From positions 1 to 64,000 of the forward strand of contig NZ_JANWTC010000002.1 of assembly GCF_024919295.1 (NCBI RefSeq): a stretch of 64,000 nucleotides of DNA, given 5' to 3'. The translations under genes were made by a program, and so were the position numbers. Shown in pieces: positions 53,314 through 62,870 of this stretch (its first letter is position 1; the number at the start of each line of letters is the position of its first letter). The DNA comes from Corynebacterium lemuris (GTDB taxonomy: Bacteria > Actinomycetota > Actinomycetes > Mycobacteriales > Mycobacteriaceae). Under the pieces are notes generated by a model, which was not told the DNA's origin, searched no databases, and was given only the letters and a program-made list of their open reading frames with translations.

Positions 53314-53397
53314 ATGTTCGTCTGGCGATTTTATTTTGGAGAGGCTCCGGGGCTGAGTGACAGCCACCACCGCCTCGCCGTGTCGCCTGCGCGCTAA
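53314..53397 (+). CDS. Aromatic leader peptide of the DAHP synthase attenuator (AroR-like)
   Basis: The 27-codon ORF begins MFVWRFYFGEAPGLS and has five aromatic codons (Phe, Trp, Phe, Tyr, Phe) among its first eight, then stops at TAA 53395-53397. TAAAGT at 53301-53306 ends 7 nt before the ATG, so the message is probably leaderless. Stalling at aromatic codons would favour the antiterminator helix. A comparable leader peptide for aroF is known in C. glutamicum. Confidence 0.85.
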   Translation: MFVWRFYFGEAPGLSDSHHRLAVSPAR

Positions 53398-53472
53398 CCG
53401 CCTGCGAACCGACGAACACCCCGGAGCCGAGCAGCACCTCCCCGAGAAATCGGGTCGAGGGGCTGCTTTTTT
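53343..53472 (+). promoter_or_regulatory. Transcription attenuator of aroF/aroG-type DAHP synthase gene
   Basis: GGCTCCGGGG (53343-53352) pairs perfectly with CCCCGGAGCC (53419-53428), with the rest of the leader peptide gene in between. The terminator follows: AGCAGC...CCTC...CCGA-GAAA-TCGG...GAGG...GCTGCT (53430-53467) and a six-T run (53467-53472). Ribosome position on the aromatic codons would choose between folds. Confidence 0.8.
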
Positions 53473-53528
53473 GTTTGTCCGGCACACAGACCCCGCACAA
53501 TGAAAACCCAGTGAAAGGTTCACGAACC

Positions 53529-54629
53529 ATGACCGTCGCCACCTACGCCTCCACCTCCAACCGCCGCGTCGTAGCCTTCCACGACCTGCCCAGCCCGGAG
53601 GATGTCCGCGACCGCCTGCCGATGACACCCGCCCAGGAACACCGCGTCGAGAGTGACAGACAGCAGATCGCCGACATCTTCAACGGCGAGGACGACCGCC
53701 TCGTTGTCGTGGTCGGCCCCTGCTCGATCCACGACCCCGAGGCCGCCATCGACTACGCCAACCGTCTGGCCCCGCTGGCCTCCCTGCTGGCCGAGGACCT
53801 CAAGGTGGTCATGCGCGTGTACTTCGAGAAGCCGCGCACCACCGTCGGCTGGAAGGGCCTGATCAATGACCCGCACCTCGACGGCTCCTACGACATCAAC
53901 CACGGCCTGGAACTGGCCCGCAAGGTCCTGCGCGAGGTGGTCAACCTCGAACTGCCCACCGCCAGCGAGTTCCTCGAACCGAACTCCCCGCAGTACTACG
54001 CCGACCTGGTGTCCTGGGGCGCCATCGGTGCCCGCACCACCGAATCGCAGGTGCACCGCCAGCTGGCCTCCGGCATGAGCATGCCCATCGGCTTCAAGAA
54101 CGGCACCGACGGCAACATCCAGGTCGCGATCGACGCGGTCGCGGCCGCCTCGAAGCCGCACTTCTTCTTCGGCACCTCTGACGGCGGTCGTCCCGCCGTC
54201 GTGGAGACCGCCGGCAACGAAAACTGCCACATCATCCTCCGCGGCGGCACCGCCGGCCCGAATGCGGATGCGGAGTCTGTGGCGGGCATCGTCGAGAAGC
54301 TGCAGGTTCGCACGGACACCCCGCGCCTGATGATCGACGTCTCCCACGCCAACTCCGGCAAGGACCACGTGCGCCAGGCGGAGGTAACCGCGGACGTCGC
54401 CAGGCAGATCGCCGCAGGCGACGAGGCCATCGCCGGCATCATGATGGAATCCTTCCTCGTCGAGGGCGCCCAGTCCCTCGACACCGCCAAGCTGCCTGCC
54501 AACGGCGGCGCAGGCCTCGTCTACGGCCAGTCCGTCACCGACTCATGCATGAACATCGACACCACCGTCGATCTGCTCGGTGAGCTCGCGGCCGCCGTCC
54601 GCGCCCGCCGGGCACGTCGGCAGCAGTAG
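53529..54629 (+). CDS. 3-deoxy-7-phosphoheptulonate (DAHP) synthase, class I
   Basis: First enzyme of the shikimate pathway: condenses PEP and erythrose 4-phosphate. The 366-aa type I-alpha enzyme has VVVGPCSIHDPEAAIDYA (about 65-82), MRVYFEKPRTTVGWKGLIND, ARTTESQVHRQLASGMSMPIGFKNGTDG, and the metal-ligand region IDVSHANSGKDH and IMMESFLVEGAQ. Start ATG 53529 with AAAGG upstream. The attenuator before it indicates control by Phe/Tyr/Trp supply. It corresponds to the AroF/AroG-type enzyme; which feedback inhibitor it senses is not readable here. Confidence 0.95.
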   Translation: MTVATYASTSNRRVVAFHDLPSPEDVRDRLPMTPAQEHRVESDRQQIADIFNGEDDRLVVVVGPCSIHDPEAAIDYANRLAPLASLLAEDLKVVMRVYFEKPRTTVGWKGLINDPHLDGSYDINHGLELARKVLREVVNLELPTASEFLEPNSPQYYADLVSWGAIGARTTESQVHRQLASGMSMPIGFKNGTDGNIQVAIDAVAAASKPHFFFGTSDGGRPAVVETAGNENCHIILRGGTAGPNADAESVAGIVEKLQVRTDTPRLMIDVSHANSGKDHVRQAEVTADVARQIAAGDEAIAGIMMESFLVEGAQSLDTAKLPANGGAGLVYGQSVTDSCMNIDTTVDLLGELAAAVRARRARRQQ

Positions 54630-54668
54630 GTGACGGAACGGCGGGGCAGACCCACTACACTGAGTGCT

Positions 54669-55436
54669 GTGAAACTGTCCCGCCTGCTCTACCCGCTGTA
54701 TGAGGCCCGTCTGGCCCGCGAACTCAAAGGCGTCCGACAGCCGAAACACATCGCGATCATGGCCGACGGTAACCGCCGCTGGGCCCGCGCCGAGGGACAC
54801 TCCGACATCAGCCACGGCCACCGCGCCGGGGCGGAGAAGATCGGCGAGGTCGTCCGCTGGTGCGAGGAGACGGAGGTGGAGATCATCACCGTCTACCTCC
54901 TGTCCACCGAGAACCTCGGCCGCGAGGCACAGGAACTTGAGCTGCTCTTCGGCATCATCGGCGATGTCGTCGACGAACTGTCCGGCGGCGAGTACACCTG
55001 CCGGGTCCGGCTCGTCGGCCACCTCGACCTCCTGCCCAAGGACGTCGCCGACCGTTGGCGTGCCGCCGCGGACCGGACCTGCGAGAACACCGGCCTGACG
55101 GTCAACATCGCCGTCGGTTACGGCGGCCGCCAGGAGATTGTCGACGCCGTGCGCAACCTCATCGCCGAGGAGGTCGCCGCCGGCACCCCGGCGGCGGAGC
55201 TCACGGCGAAGGTCACCGCCGACTCCCTCTCGCACCACCTCTACACCTCCGGCCAGCCCGACCCCGACCTGGTGATCCGCACCTCCGGCGAGCAGCGGCT
55301 GTCCGGTTTCCTGCTGTGGCAGGCCGCCTACTCGGAGATCTGGTTCACCGAGACCTACTGGCCCGCCTTCCGCCGCATCGACCTGCTGCGCGCCCTCCGT
55401 GACTACTCCCGGCGCAGCCGCCGGTTCGGAAAGTGA
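54669..55436 (+). CDS. Short-chain Z-isoprenyl diphosphate synthase (UppS family)
   Basis: The 255-aa cis-prenyltransferase has the signature IAIMADGNRRWARAEGHSD (Asp in MADGNRRWA), the HRAGAEKIGEVVRWC segment and the C-terminal PDLVIRTSGEQRLSGFLLWQ plus EIWFTETYWPAF. The position between mca and glyA matches the mycobacterial Z-farnesyl diphosphate synthase rather than the decaprenyl enzyme. GTG 54669 is chosen because TACACT (54656-54661) ends 7 nt before it (leaderless). An earlier GTG at 54630 adds 13 poorly conserved residues. Confidence 0.88.
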   Translation: MKLSRLLYPLYEARLARELKGVRQPKHIAIMADGNRRWARAEGHSDISHGHRAGAEKIGEVVRWCEETEVEIITVYLLSTENLGREAQELELLFGIIGDVVDELSGGEYTCRVRLVGHLDLLPKDVADRWRAAADRTCENTGLTVNIAVGYGGRQEIVDAVRNLIAEEVAAGTPAAELTAKVTADSLSHHLYTSGQPDPDLVIRTSGEQRLSGFLLWQAAYSEIWFTETYWPAFRRIDLLRALRDYSRRSRRFGK

Positions 55437-55447
55437 GTTCCCCACCC

Positions 55448-55969
55448 ATGAGCACCGTCCTCTACGAATCCGCCTACGGATCCGCCCGCCAGTACGCCGA
55501 GGCCCTCGCCGAGCGGCTCGGCTGCACCGCGCAGCCACTCTCCGGGGCCGACCCGGCGCAGCTGCGCGCCTCCGCTGAACCGCTGGTCGTGCTCTCCTAT
55601 GTCCACGGCCCCTCGATCCCGGCAGCCGGCTTCGTGGCCGACAACGACCTCGGGGACCGGCCCGTGGCCGTGTGCGCGGTGGGCATGACCCTGCTGGAGG
55701 TGGCCCGCGCCAAGGACCAGATGGCCGGTGCGCTGGGGAAGAAGGATCAGGTCACCCGCTTCTACCTTCCCGGGCGGCTGAGCTACTCCACGATGGGACG
55801 CAAGCACCGGATGATCATGTGGGGGATCATCAAGGCGCTCAAGGCGAAGCGGGAGGCCGACCGCAGCCCCAACGACCGGGCCATGATCGAGTCCTACGAC
55901 CGGGACACCGACCATGTGGATCTGCGGGAGCTGGACCAGGTCGTGGAGTGGGCGGCGGCGCACTCCTGA
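55448..55969 (+). CDS. Flavodoxin-domain protein
   Basis: The 173-aa protein has an N-terminal phosphate-loop-like STVLYESAYGSARQYAEALAE (about 2-22), then VVLSYVHGPSIPAAGF and VAVCAVGMTLLEVARAKDQM. It ends with HRMIMWGIIKALKAKREADR, which recalls HemG-type flavodoxin proteins. Probably FMN-binding redox protein; partner unknown. ATG 55448 preferred; GTG at 55433 overlaps the upstream stop. Confidence 0.75.
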   Translation: MSTVLYESAYGSARQYAEALAERLGCTAQPLSGADPAQLRASAEPLVVLSYVHGPSIPAAGFVADNDLGDRPVAVCAVGMTLLEVARAKDQMAGALGKKDQVTRFYLPGRLSYSTMGRKHRMIMWGIIKALKAKREADRSPNDRAMIESYDRDTDHVDLRELDQVVEWAAAHS

Positions 55970-55978
55970 GCGCAGCCC

Positions 55979-56905
55979 TCAGATCTTGCGCATCCGGACC
56001 CGTTCGACCTGGTGATCAGCGCGCTTGCGCAGCACCAGGGAGGCGCGCACCCGCGTGGGCAGGATGTTCTCCACCAGGTTGGGCAGGTTGATGGACTGCC
56101 AGATCTCCCGGGCGGCGGCCCGGGCGCTGGCGTCCCCGTAGTCGGCGAAGTGGCCGAAGTGCGCACCCGGTTCCCGGAAGGCGGTGGAGCGCAGCTGCAG
56201 GAAGCGGTCGATGTACCACTTCTCGATGTCCTCGGTACGCGCGTCGACGTAGACGGAGAAGTCGAAGAGATCGGAGACCATGAGCGTCGGACCGGTCTGC
56301 AGGACGTTGAGCCCCTCGACGATGAGGATGTCCGGCTGCGCGATGGTCTGGACCTGGTCCGGCACCCGGTCGTAGAGCTTGTGCGAGTACACCGGCGCGT
56401 CGACGGAGGCGCGCCCGGATTTCACGTCGGTGACGAAGCGCAGCAGGGCGCGCTGGTCATAGGACTCGGGGAAACCCTTCCGGGACATCAGACCACGGGC
56501 ATTGAGCTCCGCGGCCGGCAGGAGGAAACCGTCGGTGGTGACCAGGTCGACACGCGGGTGGGACTCCCAGCGCTGCAGCAGGACCTGCAGGAGGCGGGCG
56601 GTTGTGGACTTGCCCACGGCGACGGAGCCGGCGACGCCGATGATGAAGGGCACGTGGCCGGAGGCGGTGCCCAGGAAGGTCTCGGTTGCGGCCATGAGTT
56701 TCTGCCGGGCGGCGACCTGGAGGTGGATGAGCCGGGACAGCGGGAGGTAGACCTCGGCGACCTCGGCGAGGTCGATGGATTCGCCGAGGCCACGCAGCTG
56801 CGCGACCTCCTCTTCTGTGAGGACCTGGGGCATGGATTTACGTAGGGCACGCCAGGAGGCGCGGTCGAAATCCACGTAGGGGGTGTGGTCCTTGGGCCGA
56901 GACAT
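55979..56905 (-). CDS. coaA: Type I pantothenate kinase
   Basis: First step of coenzyme A synthesis: phosphorylates pantothenate with ATP. The 308-aa protein has the P-loop [20 protein letters not shown] (about 89-108), the dipeptide region [42 protein letters not shown] and the C-terminal [22 protein letters not shown]. Full length for prokaryotic type I CoaA. It is divergent from glyA. Confidence 0.96.
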   Translation of the reverse strand: MSRPKDHTPYVDFDRASWRALRKSMPQVLTEEEVAQLRGLGESIDLAEVAEVYLPLSRLIHLQVAARQKLMAATETFLGTASGHVPFIIGVAGSVAVGKSTTARLLQVLLQRWESHPRVDLVTTDGFLLPAAELNARGLMSRKGFPESYDQRALLRFVTDVKSGRASVDAPVYSHKLYDRVPDQVQTIAQPDILIVEGLNVLQTGPTLMVSDLFDFSVYVDARTEDIEKWYIDRFLQLRSTAFREPGAHFGHFADYGDASARAAAREIWQSINLPNLVENILPTRVRASLVLRKRADHQVERVRMRKI

Positions 56906-57024
56906 GGCCCTATTGTGTCACCTGCCTCACTTCTGTCCGGGGTTCGGGGGTATGAGGCAACCCCAGGACGCTAAGCTGATTCATCGACTGCCGTGAATTC
57001 CCAGAAAGGCTGGCTGAAACGCCC

Positions 57025-58317
57025 ATGACCGCTGAGTCCTCCCTCAACCAGGAGCTGTCCCTTCTTGACCCTGAGGTCCACGCTGCCATCGGCGGCGAGA
57101 TCACCCGCCAGCGCGATTTCCTGGAGATGATCGCCTCCGAGAACTTCGTGCCGCGTGCTGTCCTGCAGGCACAGGGTTCGGTATTCACCAACAAGTACGC
57201 CGAGGGTTACCCGGGCCGCCGTTACTACGGTGGCTGCGAGAACGCCGACATCGTCGAGGACCTGGCGCGCGACCGCGCCAAGGCCCTGTTCGGCGCCGAG
57301 TTCGCCAACGTCCAGCCGCACTCCGGTGCCCAGGCCAACGCTGCTGTCCTGCACGCCCTGGCCGACGCCGGGGACAAGATCATGGGTCTGTCCCTGGCCC
57401 ACGGTGGTCACCTGACCCACGGCATGAAGCTGAACTTCTCCGGCAAGCTCTACGAGGTCGCCGCCTACGAGGTCGACCCGGAGACCCACCGCATCGACAT
57501 GGACCGCGTCCGTGAGCAGGCCCTGGCCGAGCGCCCGAAGGTGCTCATCGCCGGCTGGTCCGCCTACCCACGCACCCTGGACTTCGAGGCCTTCCGCTCC
57601 ATCGCGGACGAGGTCGGCGCCTACCTGTGGACCGACATGGCGCACTTCGCCGGCCTGGTCGCCGCTGATCTGCACCCCTCCCCGGTACCGCACGCCGATG
57701 TCGTGTCCACCACCGTGCACAAGACCCTGGGCGGTCCGCGTTCGGGTCTGATCGTCGCTAAGCAGGAGTGGGCCAAGAAGCTCAACTCCGCCGTCTTCCC
57801 GGGCCAGCAGGGTGGACCGCTGATGCACGTCATCGCCGCCAAGGCCGTGGCCCTCAAGCTCGCCGGCACTGACGAGTTCAAGGAGCGCCAGGCACGCACC
57901 ATCGAGGGCGCGAAGATCCTCGCCGAGCGCCTGACCGCCGCAGACGCCAAGGCCGCCGGCATCGACGTGCTCACCGGTGGCACCGATGTCCACCTGGTGC
58001 TCGCTGACCTGCGCAACTCGGACATGGACGGGCAGCAGGCCGAGGACCTCCTCCATGAGGTCGGCATCACCGTCAACCGCAACGCCGTGCCGAACGACCC
58101 GCGCCCGCCGATGGTCACCTCCGGCCTGCGCATCGGCACCCCGGCGCTGGCCACCCGCGGCCTCGACGCTGCCGCTTTCACCGAGGTCGCCGACATCATC
58201 GGCACCGCACTGGTGGACGGCAGGAACGCGGATGTGGAGAAGCTGCGCGCCCGCGTGGCGAAGCTGACCGACCAGTACCCGCTGTACGAGGGTCTCGAGG
58301 ACTGGAAGATCAACTAG
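57025..58317 (+). CDS. glyA: Serine hydroxymethyltransferase
   Basis: Interconverts serine and glycine with tetrahydrofolate; main source of one-carbon units. The 430-aa PLP enzyme shows [53 protein letters not shown] and the PLP lysine in [19 protein letters not shown] (near residue 235). The C-terminal [16 protein letters not shown] is intact. A likely -10 (TAAGCT, about 56972) lies upstream. It is followed within 6 bp by pabAB, a folate-linked grouping. Confidence 0.97.
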   Translation: MTAESSLNQELSLLDPEVHAAIGGEITRQRDFLEMIASENFVPRAVLQAQGSVFTNKYAEGYPGRRYYGGCENADIVEDLARDRAKALFGAEFANVQPHSGAQANAAVLHALADAGDKIMGLSLAHGGHLTHGMKLNFSGKLYEVAAYEVDPETHRIDMDRVREQALAERPKVLIAGWSAYPRTLDFEAFRSIADEVGAYLWTDMAHFAGLVAADLHPSPVPHADVVSTTVHKTLGGPRSGLIVAKQEWAKKLNSAVFPGQQGGPLMHVIAAKAVALKLAGTDEFKERQARTIEGAKILAERLTAADAKAAGIDVLTGGTDVHLVLADLRNSDMDGQQAEDLLHEVGITVNRNAVPNDPRPPMVTSGLRIGTPALATRGLDAAAFTEVADIIGTALVDGRNADVEKLRARVAKLTDQYPLYEGLEDWKIN

Positions 58318-58322
58318 TCGCC

Positions 58323-60281
58323 GTGCGTGTCCTCATCATCGACAACCGGGACTCCTTCACGTGGAATCTGGTCGCCTATGTCGAGGACATCACCGGTGTC
58401 ACCCCCGAGGTGATCACCAACGACGAACCCGGTTGGGATGTCGACCGCGTCGCCACTTTCGACGCCGTCATCATCTCGCCGGGCCCCGGCCGCCCGGAGC
58501 GCGACGGGGACATCGGCATGTGCCTGGATGTCCTGCGCGACGGGCGTGTCCCGATTCTGGGGGTCTGCCTGGGCCATCAGGCCCTCGCCCACGCCCACGG
58601 CGGCATGGTGGATCTGGCCCCGGAGCCCGTCCACGGGCGGGTGTTTCCCGTCCGTCATGACGGCTCGGCTCTCTTCGCCTCACTGCCCCCGCTTATCGAC
58701 GTCGTCCGCTACCACTCCCTCATCGTCCGCGATGTGCCCGGGGACCTGCAGGTCACCGCCCGGACCTCGGACGGGCTGGTCATGGCCCTGGCCCACCGGC
58801 GGCTGCCCCAGTGGGGCGTGCAGTTCCACCCCGAGTCGATCGGCGGTTTCGACGGCCACACCCTCATCGCGAACTTTCTGGACCTGGCCGCCGAACGCAA
58901 CCGGCGTTCGCGTTCCCGCTGGCGGCTGCACACCGTCACCGTCGAGGGGGAGTGTGACGGCGAGGCCGTGTACGCGGAGTTCTTCGCGGACTCGGGGGAT
59001 GCTTTCTGGTTGGATTCGACGACCCCCGACCACGGTACGGGGCGGTTCAGCTACCTCGGTGACGCCTCGGGACCACTGGCCCGCGTGTGGAGCGGGCGGG
59101 TTGATCCGGAGCGTTCGCTGTTTGAGGAGCTGGCCGCGGATCTCGCCGCCAACACCATCGACGCCGGGGAGACGGACCTCGGCTTCACCTGCGGTTGGGT
59201 CGGCTGGCTCGGTTACGAGCTGAAATCCGAGTGCGGCGGCTCCGCGGCCCATGTCTCCCGGCATCCGGATCTGGGGATGATCTTCGCGGACCGGGCTGTG
59301 GTCATCGACCATGCACTGCGCCGCACCCACCTCATCGCGCTCATCGGATCCGAACATGATGCCGCCCAGCGGGAGTGGTGCACGGAAACCGCCCGGCGGG
59401 TGGCGGGGCTGGGGGCGCCGGCGGACGTCGAGAAGCAGACCGCGGTGGGATCGCTGGAGGCGCGGCACTCCCGCGCGGCCTACCTGGAGCTGGTGGGGCA
59501 GTGCCTGGCGGAGATCCGCCAGGGCGAGTCCTATGAGATCTGCCTGACCAATGAACTCACCGCCCCCGGGGCCATGGACGTCGGTGCGGCGTATGCGGCG
59601 TTGCGCGCGGCCAACCCCACACCCTTCGGTTCCCTGTTGCGGATCGGCGGCGTGCACGTGCTCTCCTCCACACCTGAGCGCTTCCTGCAGGTCAGTGCCG
59701 GAGGCAGGGTGGAATCCCGGCCAATCAAAGGCACCCGGCCACGCAGCGCGGATCCGCGGGAGGACACCCGGTTGCGCTCGGATCTGGCTGTCAACGACAA
59801 GGACCGTGCCGAGAACCTCATGATCGTCGACCTCGTGCGCAATGACCTCAGCCGGGTTGCCGAGCCGGGCAGCGTGCGCGCGGAGCCGCTGTTCCAGGTG
59901 GAGTCCTATGCCACCGTCCACCAGCTCGTCAGCACGGTCACCTGCCGCCTGGCTCCCGGGCGGACGGCCGTGGACGCGGTGCGGGCGGCCTTCCCGGGTG
60001 GTTCCATGACGGGCGCGCCGAAGATCCGCACTATGGGGATCATCGACCGGCTTGAGGAGGGCCCGCGTGGCATCTACTCCGGCGGCATCGGTTATTTCTC
60101 GCTCGACGGGGCGATGGACCTGTCCATGGTGATCCGCACGATCGTCGCTGATGAACACGGCTTGAGCTACGGCGTCGGCGGGGCGGTGATCGCGCTCTCG
60201 GATCCGGTGGGGGAGTACGAGGAGACGGTGACCAAATCCGCCCCGCTGCTGCGGTTGCTGGACCGGGAGTTCCCGCAGTGA
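58323..60281 (+). CDS. pabAB: Fused aminodeoxychorismate synthase (PabA-PabB)
   Basis: Makes 4-amino-4-deoxychorismate from chorismate and glutamine for folate. The 652-aa fusion has an N-terminal class I glutaminase (RVLIIDNRDSFTWNLVAYV; Cys in GVCLGHQALAHAHG near residue 82; His-Glu in QWGVQFHPESIGG). The C-terminal chorismate-binding domain has SRPIKGTRPRSADP, MIVDLVRNDLSRVAEPG and GGSMTGAPKIRTMGIID. The PIKGTRPR lysine is typical of ADC synthase rather than anthranilate synthase. Start GTG 58323. Stop overlaps the pabC start. Confidence 0.93.
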   Translation: MRVLIIDNRDSFTWNLVAYVEDITGVTPEVITNDEPGWDVDRVATFDAVIISPGPGRPERDGDIGMCLDVLRDGRVPILGVCLGHQALAHAHGGMVDLAPEPVHGRVFPVRHDGSALFASLPPLIDVVRYHSLIVRDVPGDLQVTARTSDGLVMALAHRRLPQWGVQFHPESIGGFDGHTLIANFLDLAAERNRRSRSRWRLHTVTVEGECDGEAVYAEFFADSGDAFWLDSTTPDHGTGRFSYLGDASGPLARVWSGRVDPERSLFEELAADLAANTIDAGETDLGFTCGWVGWLGYELKSECGGSAAHVSRHPDLGMIFADRAVVIDHALRRTHLIALIGSEHDAAQREWCTETARRVAGLGAPADVEKQTAVGSLEARHSRAAYLELVGQCLAEIRQGESYEICLTNELTAPGAMDVGAAYAALRAANPTPFGSLLRIGGVHVLSSTPERFLQVSAGGRVESRPIKGTRPRSADPREDTRLRSDLAVNDKDRAENLMIVDLVRNDLSRVAEPGSVRAEPLFQVESYATVHQLVSTVTCRLAPGRTAVDAVRAAFPGGSMTGAPKIRTMGIIDRLEEGPRGIYSGGIGYFSLDGAMDLSMVIRTIVADEHGLSYGVGGAVIALSDPVGEYEETVTKSAPLLRLLDREFPQ

Positions 60282-61006
60282 CACTGCTGCGCTGGGGCGG
60301 TGCTGAGCTGGTGCCGGCGGCAGAGCCGGACAGCCACCCCGATGTCGTCGACTCCTGGCTGGAGCACGACGGTTATGTGGGCAGCCGGCACCTGCACGAA
60401 GGGCGTTTCGCGGGCAGCCTGCCCGGGATGGAGGTGGGTGATTTCCTGACGGCGGTACGGCGGGCGGTGCCGCACGAGGGCAACTGGTTCCCCCGTGTCG
60501 AGGCCCATGGTCAGACGCTTTACCTGCGGGTCCGGCCTGCGCCGCCGCTGCGGACCCGGACTGTGCTGTGGGTGCCACCGGAACCGGATCCGCGGGTTGC
60601 TCCGCGCGTGAAGGGCCCGGACCTGGCGGTGCTGGCTGAGTTGCGGGCGCAGGCCCAGGAACACGGGGCGGACGATGCGCTTCTCTGGTCCGCCGACGGG
60701 CTGGTCGTGGAGGGGGCGAACTGCGCGGTGGCGTGGTGGGAGGGGGACCGGCTCATGGTCCCGGAGCATCCCGGTCAGCTGTCCTCGGTGACGGTGACCG
60801 CGACCCGGGAGATGCTGGACGGGGTGGGGCAGCGGCCCGTGACGCCGACGGAGGTACGGCAGTACCCGGTGTGGGCGGGCAGTGCCCTGCACGGCTGGAC
60901 CGAGGTGGTCGGCTGGGTGGGGCCGGACGGCATGCGGCTCCGGGCCGTGACGGAACCGACCCCGGTGAGTGCGGCCGAGGTGACCACGCTGCTGCGCTGG
61001 AACTGA
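60278..61006 (+). CDS. pabC: Aminodeoxychorismate lyase (PabC-like, PLP class IV)
   Basis: Releases p-aminobenzoate and pyruvate from aminodeoxychorismate. The 242-aa protein is short for the family but has the PLP-binding Lys in RVKGPDLAVLAELRAQA (about 110) and the class IV segment SADGLVVEGANCAVAWWEGD. The N-terminal half is divergent. GTGA overlap with pabAB supports the assignment. A D-amino-acid-aminotransferase-like function is the alternative on fold alone. Confidence 0.85.
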   Translation: MTLLRWGGAELVPAAEPDSHPDVVDSWLEHDGYVGSRHLHEGRFAGSLPGMEVGDFLTAVRRAVPHEGNWFPRVEAHGQTLYLRVRPAPPLRTRTVLWVPPEPDPRVAPRVKGPDLAVLAELRAQAQEHGADDALLWSADGLVVEGANCAVAWWEGDRLMVPEHPGQLSSVTVTATREMLDGVGQRPVTPTEVRQYPVWAGSALHGWTEVVGWVGPDGMRLRAVTEPTPVSAAEVTTLLRWN

Positions 61007-61008
61007 CT

Positions 61009-61590
61009 TCACACCGCCCAGTCGCCCAGCGCCCCCTCCAGTGCGCCGAGGGCGGCCTCGATGAGGGGCCAGCGCTGGTCCTGCGGACAGCCGAGCTCCA
61101 CCCAGTGGCGGCCGGCGTGGTCGAGGAAACCCACCCAGCCCCACAGCGCCCACGTATGGCGGGGAAAATCGCCGATGCCGATGATCTCACGCAGCTGGCC
61201 GACCAGTTCCGTGTCGGCGGCATGCCGGTGGGTCAGGGCGGATTCCGGTTCGCCGACGCCGGGCAGGAGGGTGGGATCCTTCTGCAGGGCGTCGAGGTGC
61301 ACCTGGAGCAGGTGGCTGATGCGTTCGCGGACCGGGTGTCCGGGGTTGAGGGCGGTGACGGCGGTGAGACGGGCATCGAGAAGTGAGCGCAGTGAGTCCT
61401 CGACCACGGAGGCGTAGAGGCCCGCCTTGGAGGAGAAATAGTGGAAGACCAGCGACTGTGAACTGCCGGAGGCCGCGGCGATGGTCGGCACGGAGGCCGC
61501 CGGGTAATCGGTGGTGGCGAAATGGGCGCGGGCGGCCTCGAGGATGGCGGCGCGGCGTTCAGCGGTGCTCAGGCGTCTGCGGGTGCTCAC
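61009..61590 (-). CDS. TetR-family regulator (likely local repressor)
   Basis: The 193-aa protein starts at GTG 61590 (STRRRLSTAERRAAILEAAR), which avoids running through the operator, unlike the ATG at 61626. N-terminal HTH about 12-58 (SVPTIAAASGSSQSLVFHYFSSKAGLYASV), C-terminal ligand domain. It is divergent from an alpha-amylase family gene, and a 14-bp inverted repeat lies between them, so it probably represses itself and that gene. Confidence 0.88.
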   Translation of the reverse strand: MSTRRRLSTAERRAAILEAARAHFATTDYPAASVPTIAAASGSSQSLVFHYFSSKAGLYASVVEDSLRSLLDARLTAVTALNPGHPVRERISHLLQVHLDALQKDPTLLPGVGEPESALTHRHAADTELVGQLREIIGIGDFPRHTWALWGWVGFLDHAGRHWVELGCPQDQRWPLIEAALGALEGALGDWAV

Positions 61591-61611
61591 GGTTGACAAC
61601 CCTACCTCTTG

Positions 61612-61650
61612 TTGAGTTAAGGTCAATAGCAGTTACTGACCTCGACTCAA
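61612..61650. promoter_or_regulatory. TetR operator, large inverted repeat
   Basis: TTGAGTTAAGGTCA (61612-61625) and TGACCTCGACTCAA (61637-61650) are inverted copies with two mismatches and an 11-bp spacer. Position is between divergent tetR and amylase genes. The right arm ends just before the AGGAG of the amylase gene, so bound protein would block both transcription and, possibly, ribosome access. Confidence 0.75.
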
Positions 61651-61661
61651 TAGGAGTGCCC

Positions 61662-62849
61662 GTGCTCGACCACGCCATCTTCTGGCACGTCTACCCCCTC
61701 GGCGCCACCGGCGCACCGATCCGCGACTGGTCGACCGGGGACGAGGCGCACCGCCTGCCGCGGCTGATCAACTGGCTCGACCACCTCATCGAGCTCGGTT
61801 GCAACGGGCTGCTGCTCGCTCCGGTATTCGCCTCCAGCACCCACGGTTATGACACCCTCGACCACTTCCGTATCGACCCCCGGCTGGGCGATGACGCCGA
61901 CTTCGACCGGCTCATCGCCGCCTGCCGGGAGCGCGGCATTGAGGTGCTCCTCGACGGCGTGTTCAACCACGTCGGCATCCACCACCCGATGGTCGGGGAC
62001 GGCGGCCCCGTCCGCCGCCTGCCGGACGGGCGTCCCGAACCCTGGGAGGGACACGGTGATCTGGCCCTGCTCGACCATGACGACCCCCGCACCGCCGAGC
62101 TCGTCGTCGACGTGATGAACCACTGGCTCGACCGCGGCATCGCCGGCTGGCGCCTCGACGTCGCCTACTCCGTGCCCACCTGGTTCTGGGCACAGGTCGT
62201 CGGCCGGGTCCGGCAGCGACATCCGGACGCGGTATTCCTCGGCGAAATCATCCACGGCGACTACGCTGCGCTGATCACCGAGGGGCACCTGGACACCGTC
62301 ACCCAGTACGAGCTGTGGAAAGCCATCTGGAGCTCGATCAAGGACGTGAACTTCCACGAACTGGCCCATGCCCTGGGACGCCATCGGGAGTTCATGGCAG
62401 CCGGCCCCATGCAGACCTTCGTGGGCAACCACGACGTCGACCGCATCGCCAGCACCGTCGGCGATGAGGGGGCAGCGCTGGCGGCCGTGCTGCTGTTGAC
62501 CCTGCCGGGCGTGCCCAGCATCTACTACGGCGATGAACAGGCCTTCCGCGGGGTCAAGGGCACCGGTTTCGCCACCGACGACCCCATCCGGCCCGCTCTG
62601 CCGGAAACCCCGGCGGTGCTCTCACTCCCGGCTGCCGCCATGTTCGAGCTCCACCGCGAGCTCATCGCCCTGCGCCGCCGCCACCCCTGGCTCACCCGCG
62701 GGCAGGTCGAGGTGCTGGACACCACCAACGAGACCATCCGTTACGCCGTCACCGGGGGCGGCCACCGCCTCGAGGCGACGCTGACATCCGCCCCGGCCTC
62801 CGTGGAACTCGTCTTCGACGACGGGGAGCGCTTCGCTGCCCAGTGGTGA
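61662..62849 (+). CDS. Alpha-amylase family glycoside hydrolase (GH13)
   Basis: The 395-aa protein has no signal peptide, so it is cytoplasmic. GH13 blocks are visible: VYPLGATGAP; LLDGVFNHVGIHHP; the nucleophile region GIAGWRLDVAYSVP (Asp about 163); the acid/base Glu in VFLGEIIHGDY; and the transition-state pair in FVGNHDVDRIAS. Start GTG 61662 with AGGAG 5 nt before it. Specificity (maltodextrin or trehalose-type substrate) is not clear. Control by the divergent TetR is likely. Confidence 0.85.
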   Translation: MLDHAIFWHVYPLGATGAPIRDWSTGDEAHRLPRLINWLDHLIELGCNGLLLAPVFASSTHGYDTLDHFRIDPRLGDDADFDRLIAACRERGIEVLLDGVFNHVGIHHPMVGDGGPVRRLPDGRPEPWEGHGDLALLDHDDPRTAELVVDVMNHWLDRGIAGWRLDVAYSVPTWFWAQVVGRVRQRHPDAVFLGEIIHGDYAALITEGHLDTVTQYELWKAIWSSIKDVNFHELAHALGRHREFMAAGPMQTFVGNHDVDRIASTVGDEGAALAAVLLLTLPGVPSIYYGDEQAFRGVKGTGFATDDPIRPALPETPAVLSLPAAAMFELHRELIALRRRHPWLTRGQVEVLDTTNETIRYAVTGGGHRLEATLTSAPASVELVFDDGERFAAQW

Positions 62850-62870
62850 ACCGGCCGGGACAACGGAAAA

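Noticed and set aside
56906..57024. Glycine riboswitch before glyA
   Set aside because: The 119-bp gap is too short for the tandem aptamer, contains no conserved aptamer core, and a likely -10 is close to the gene.
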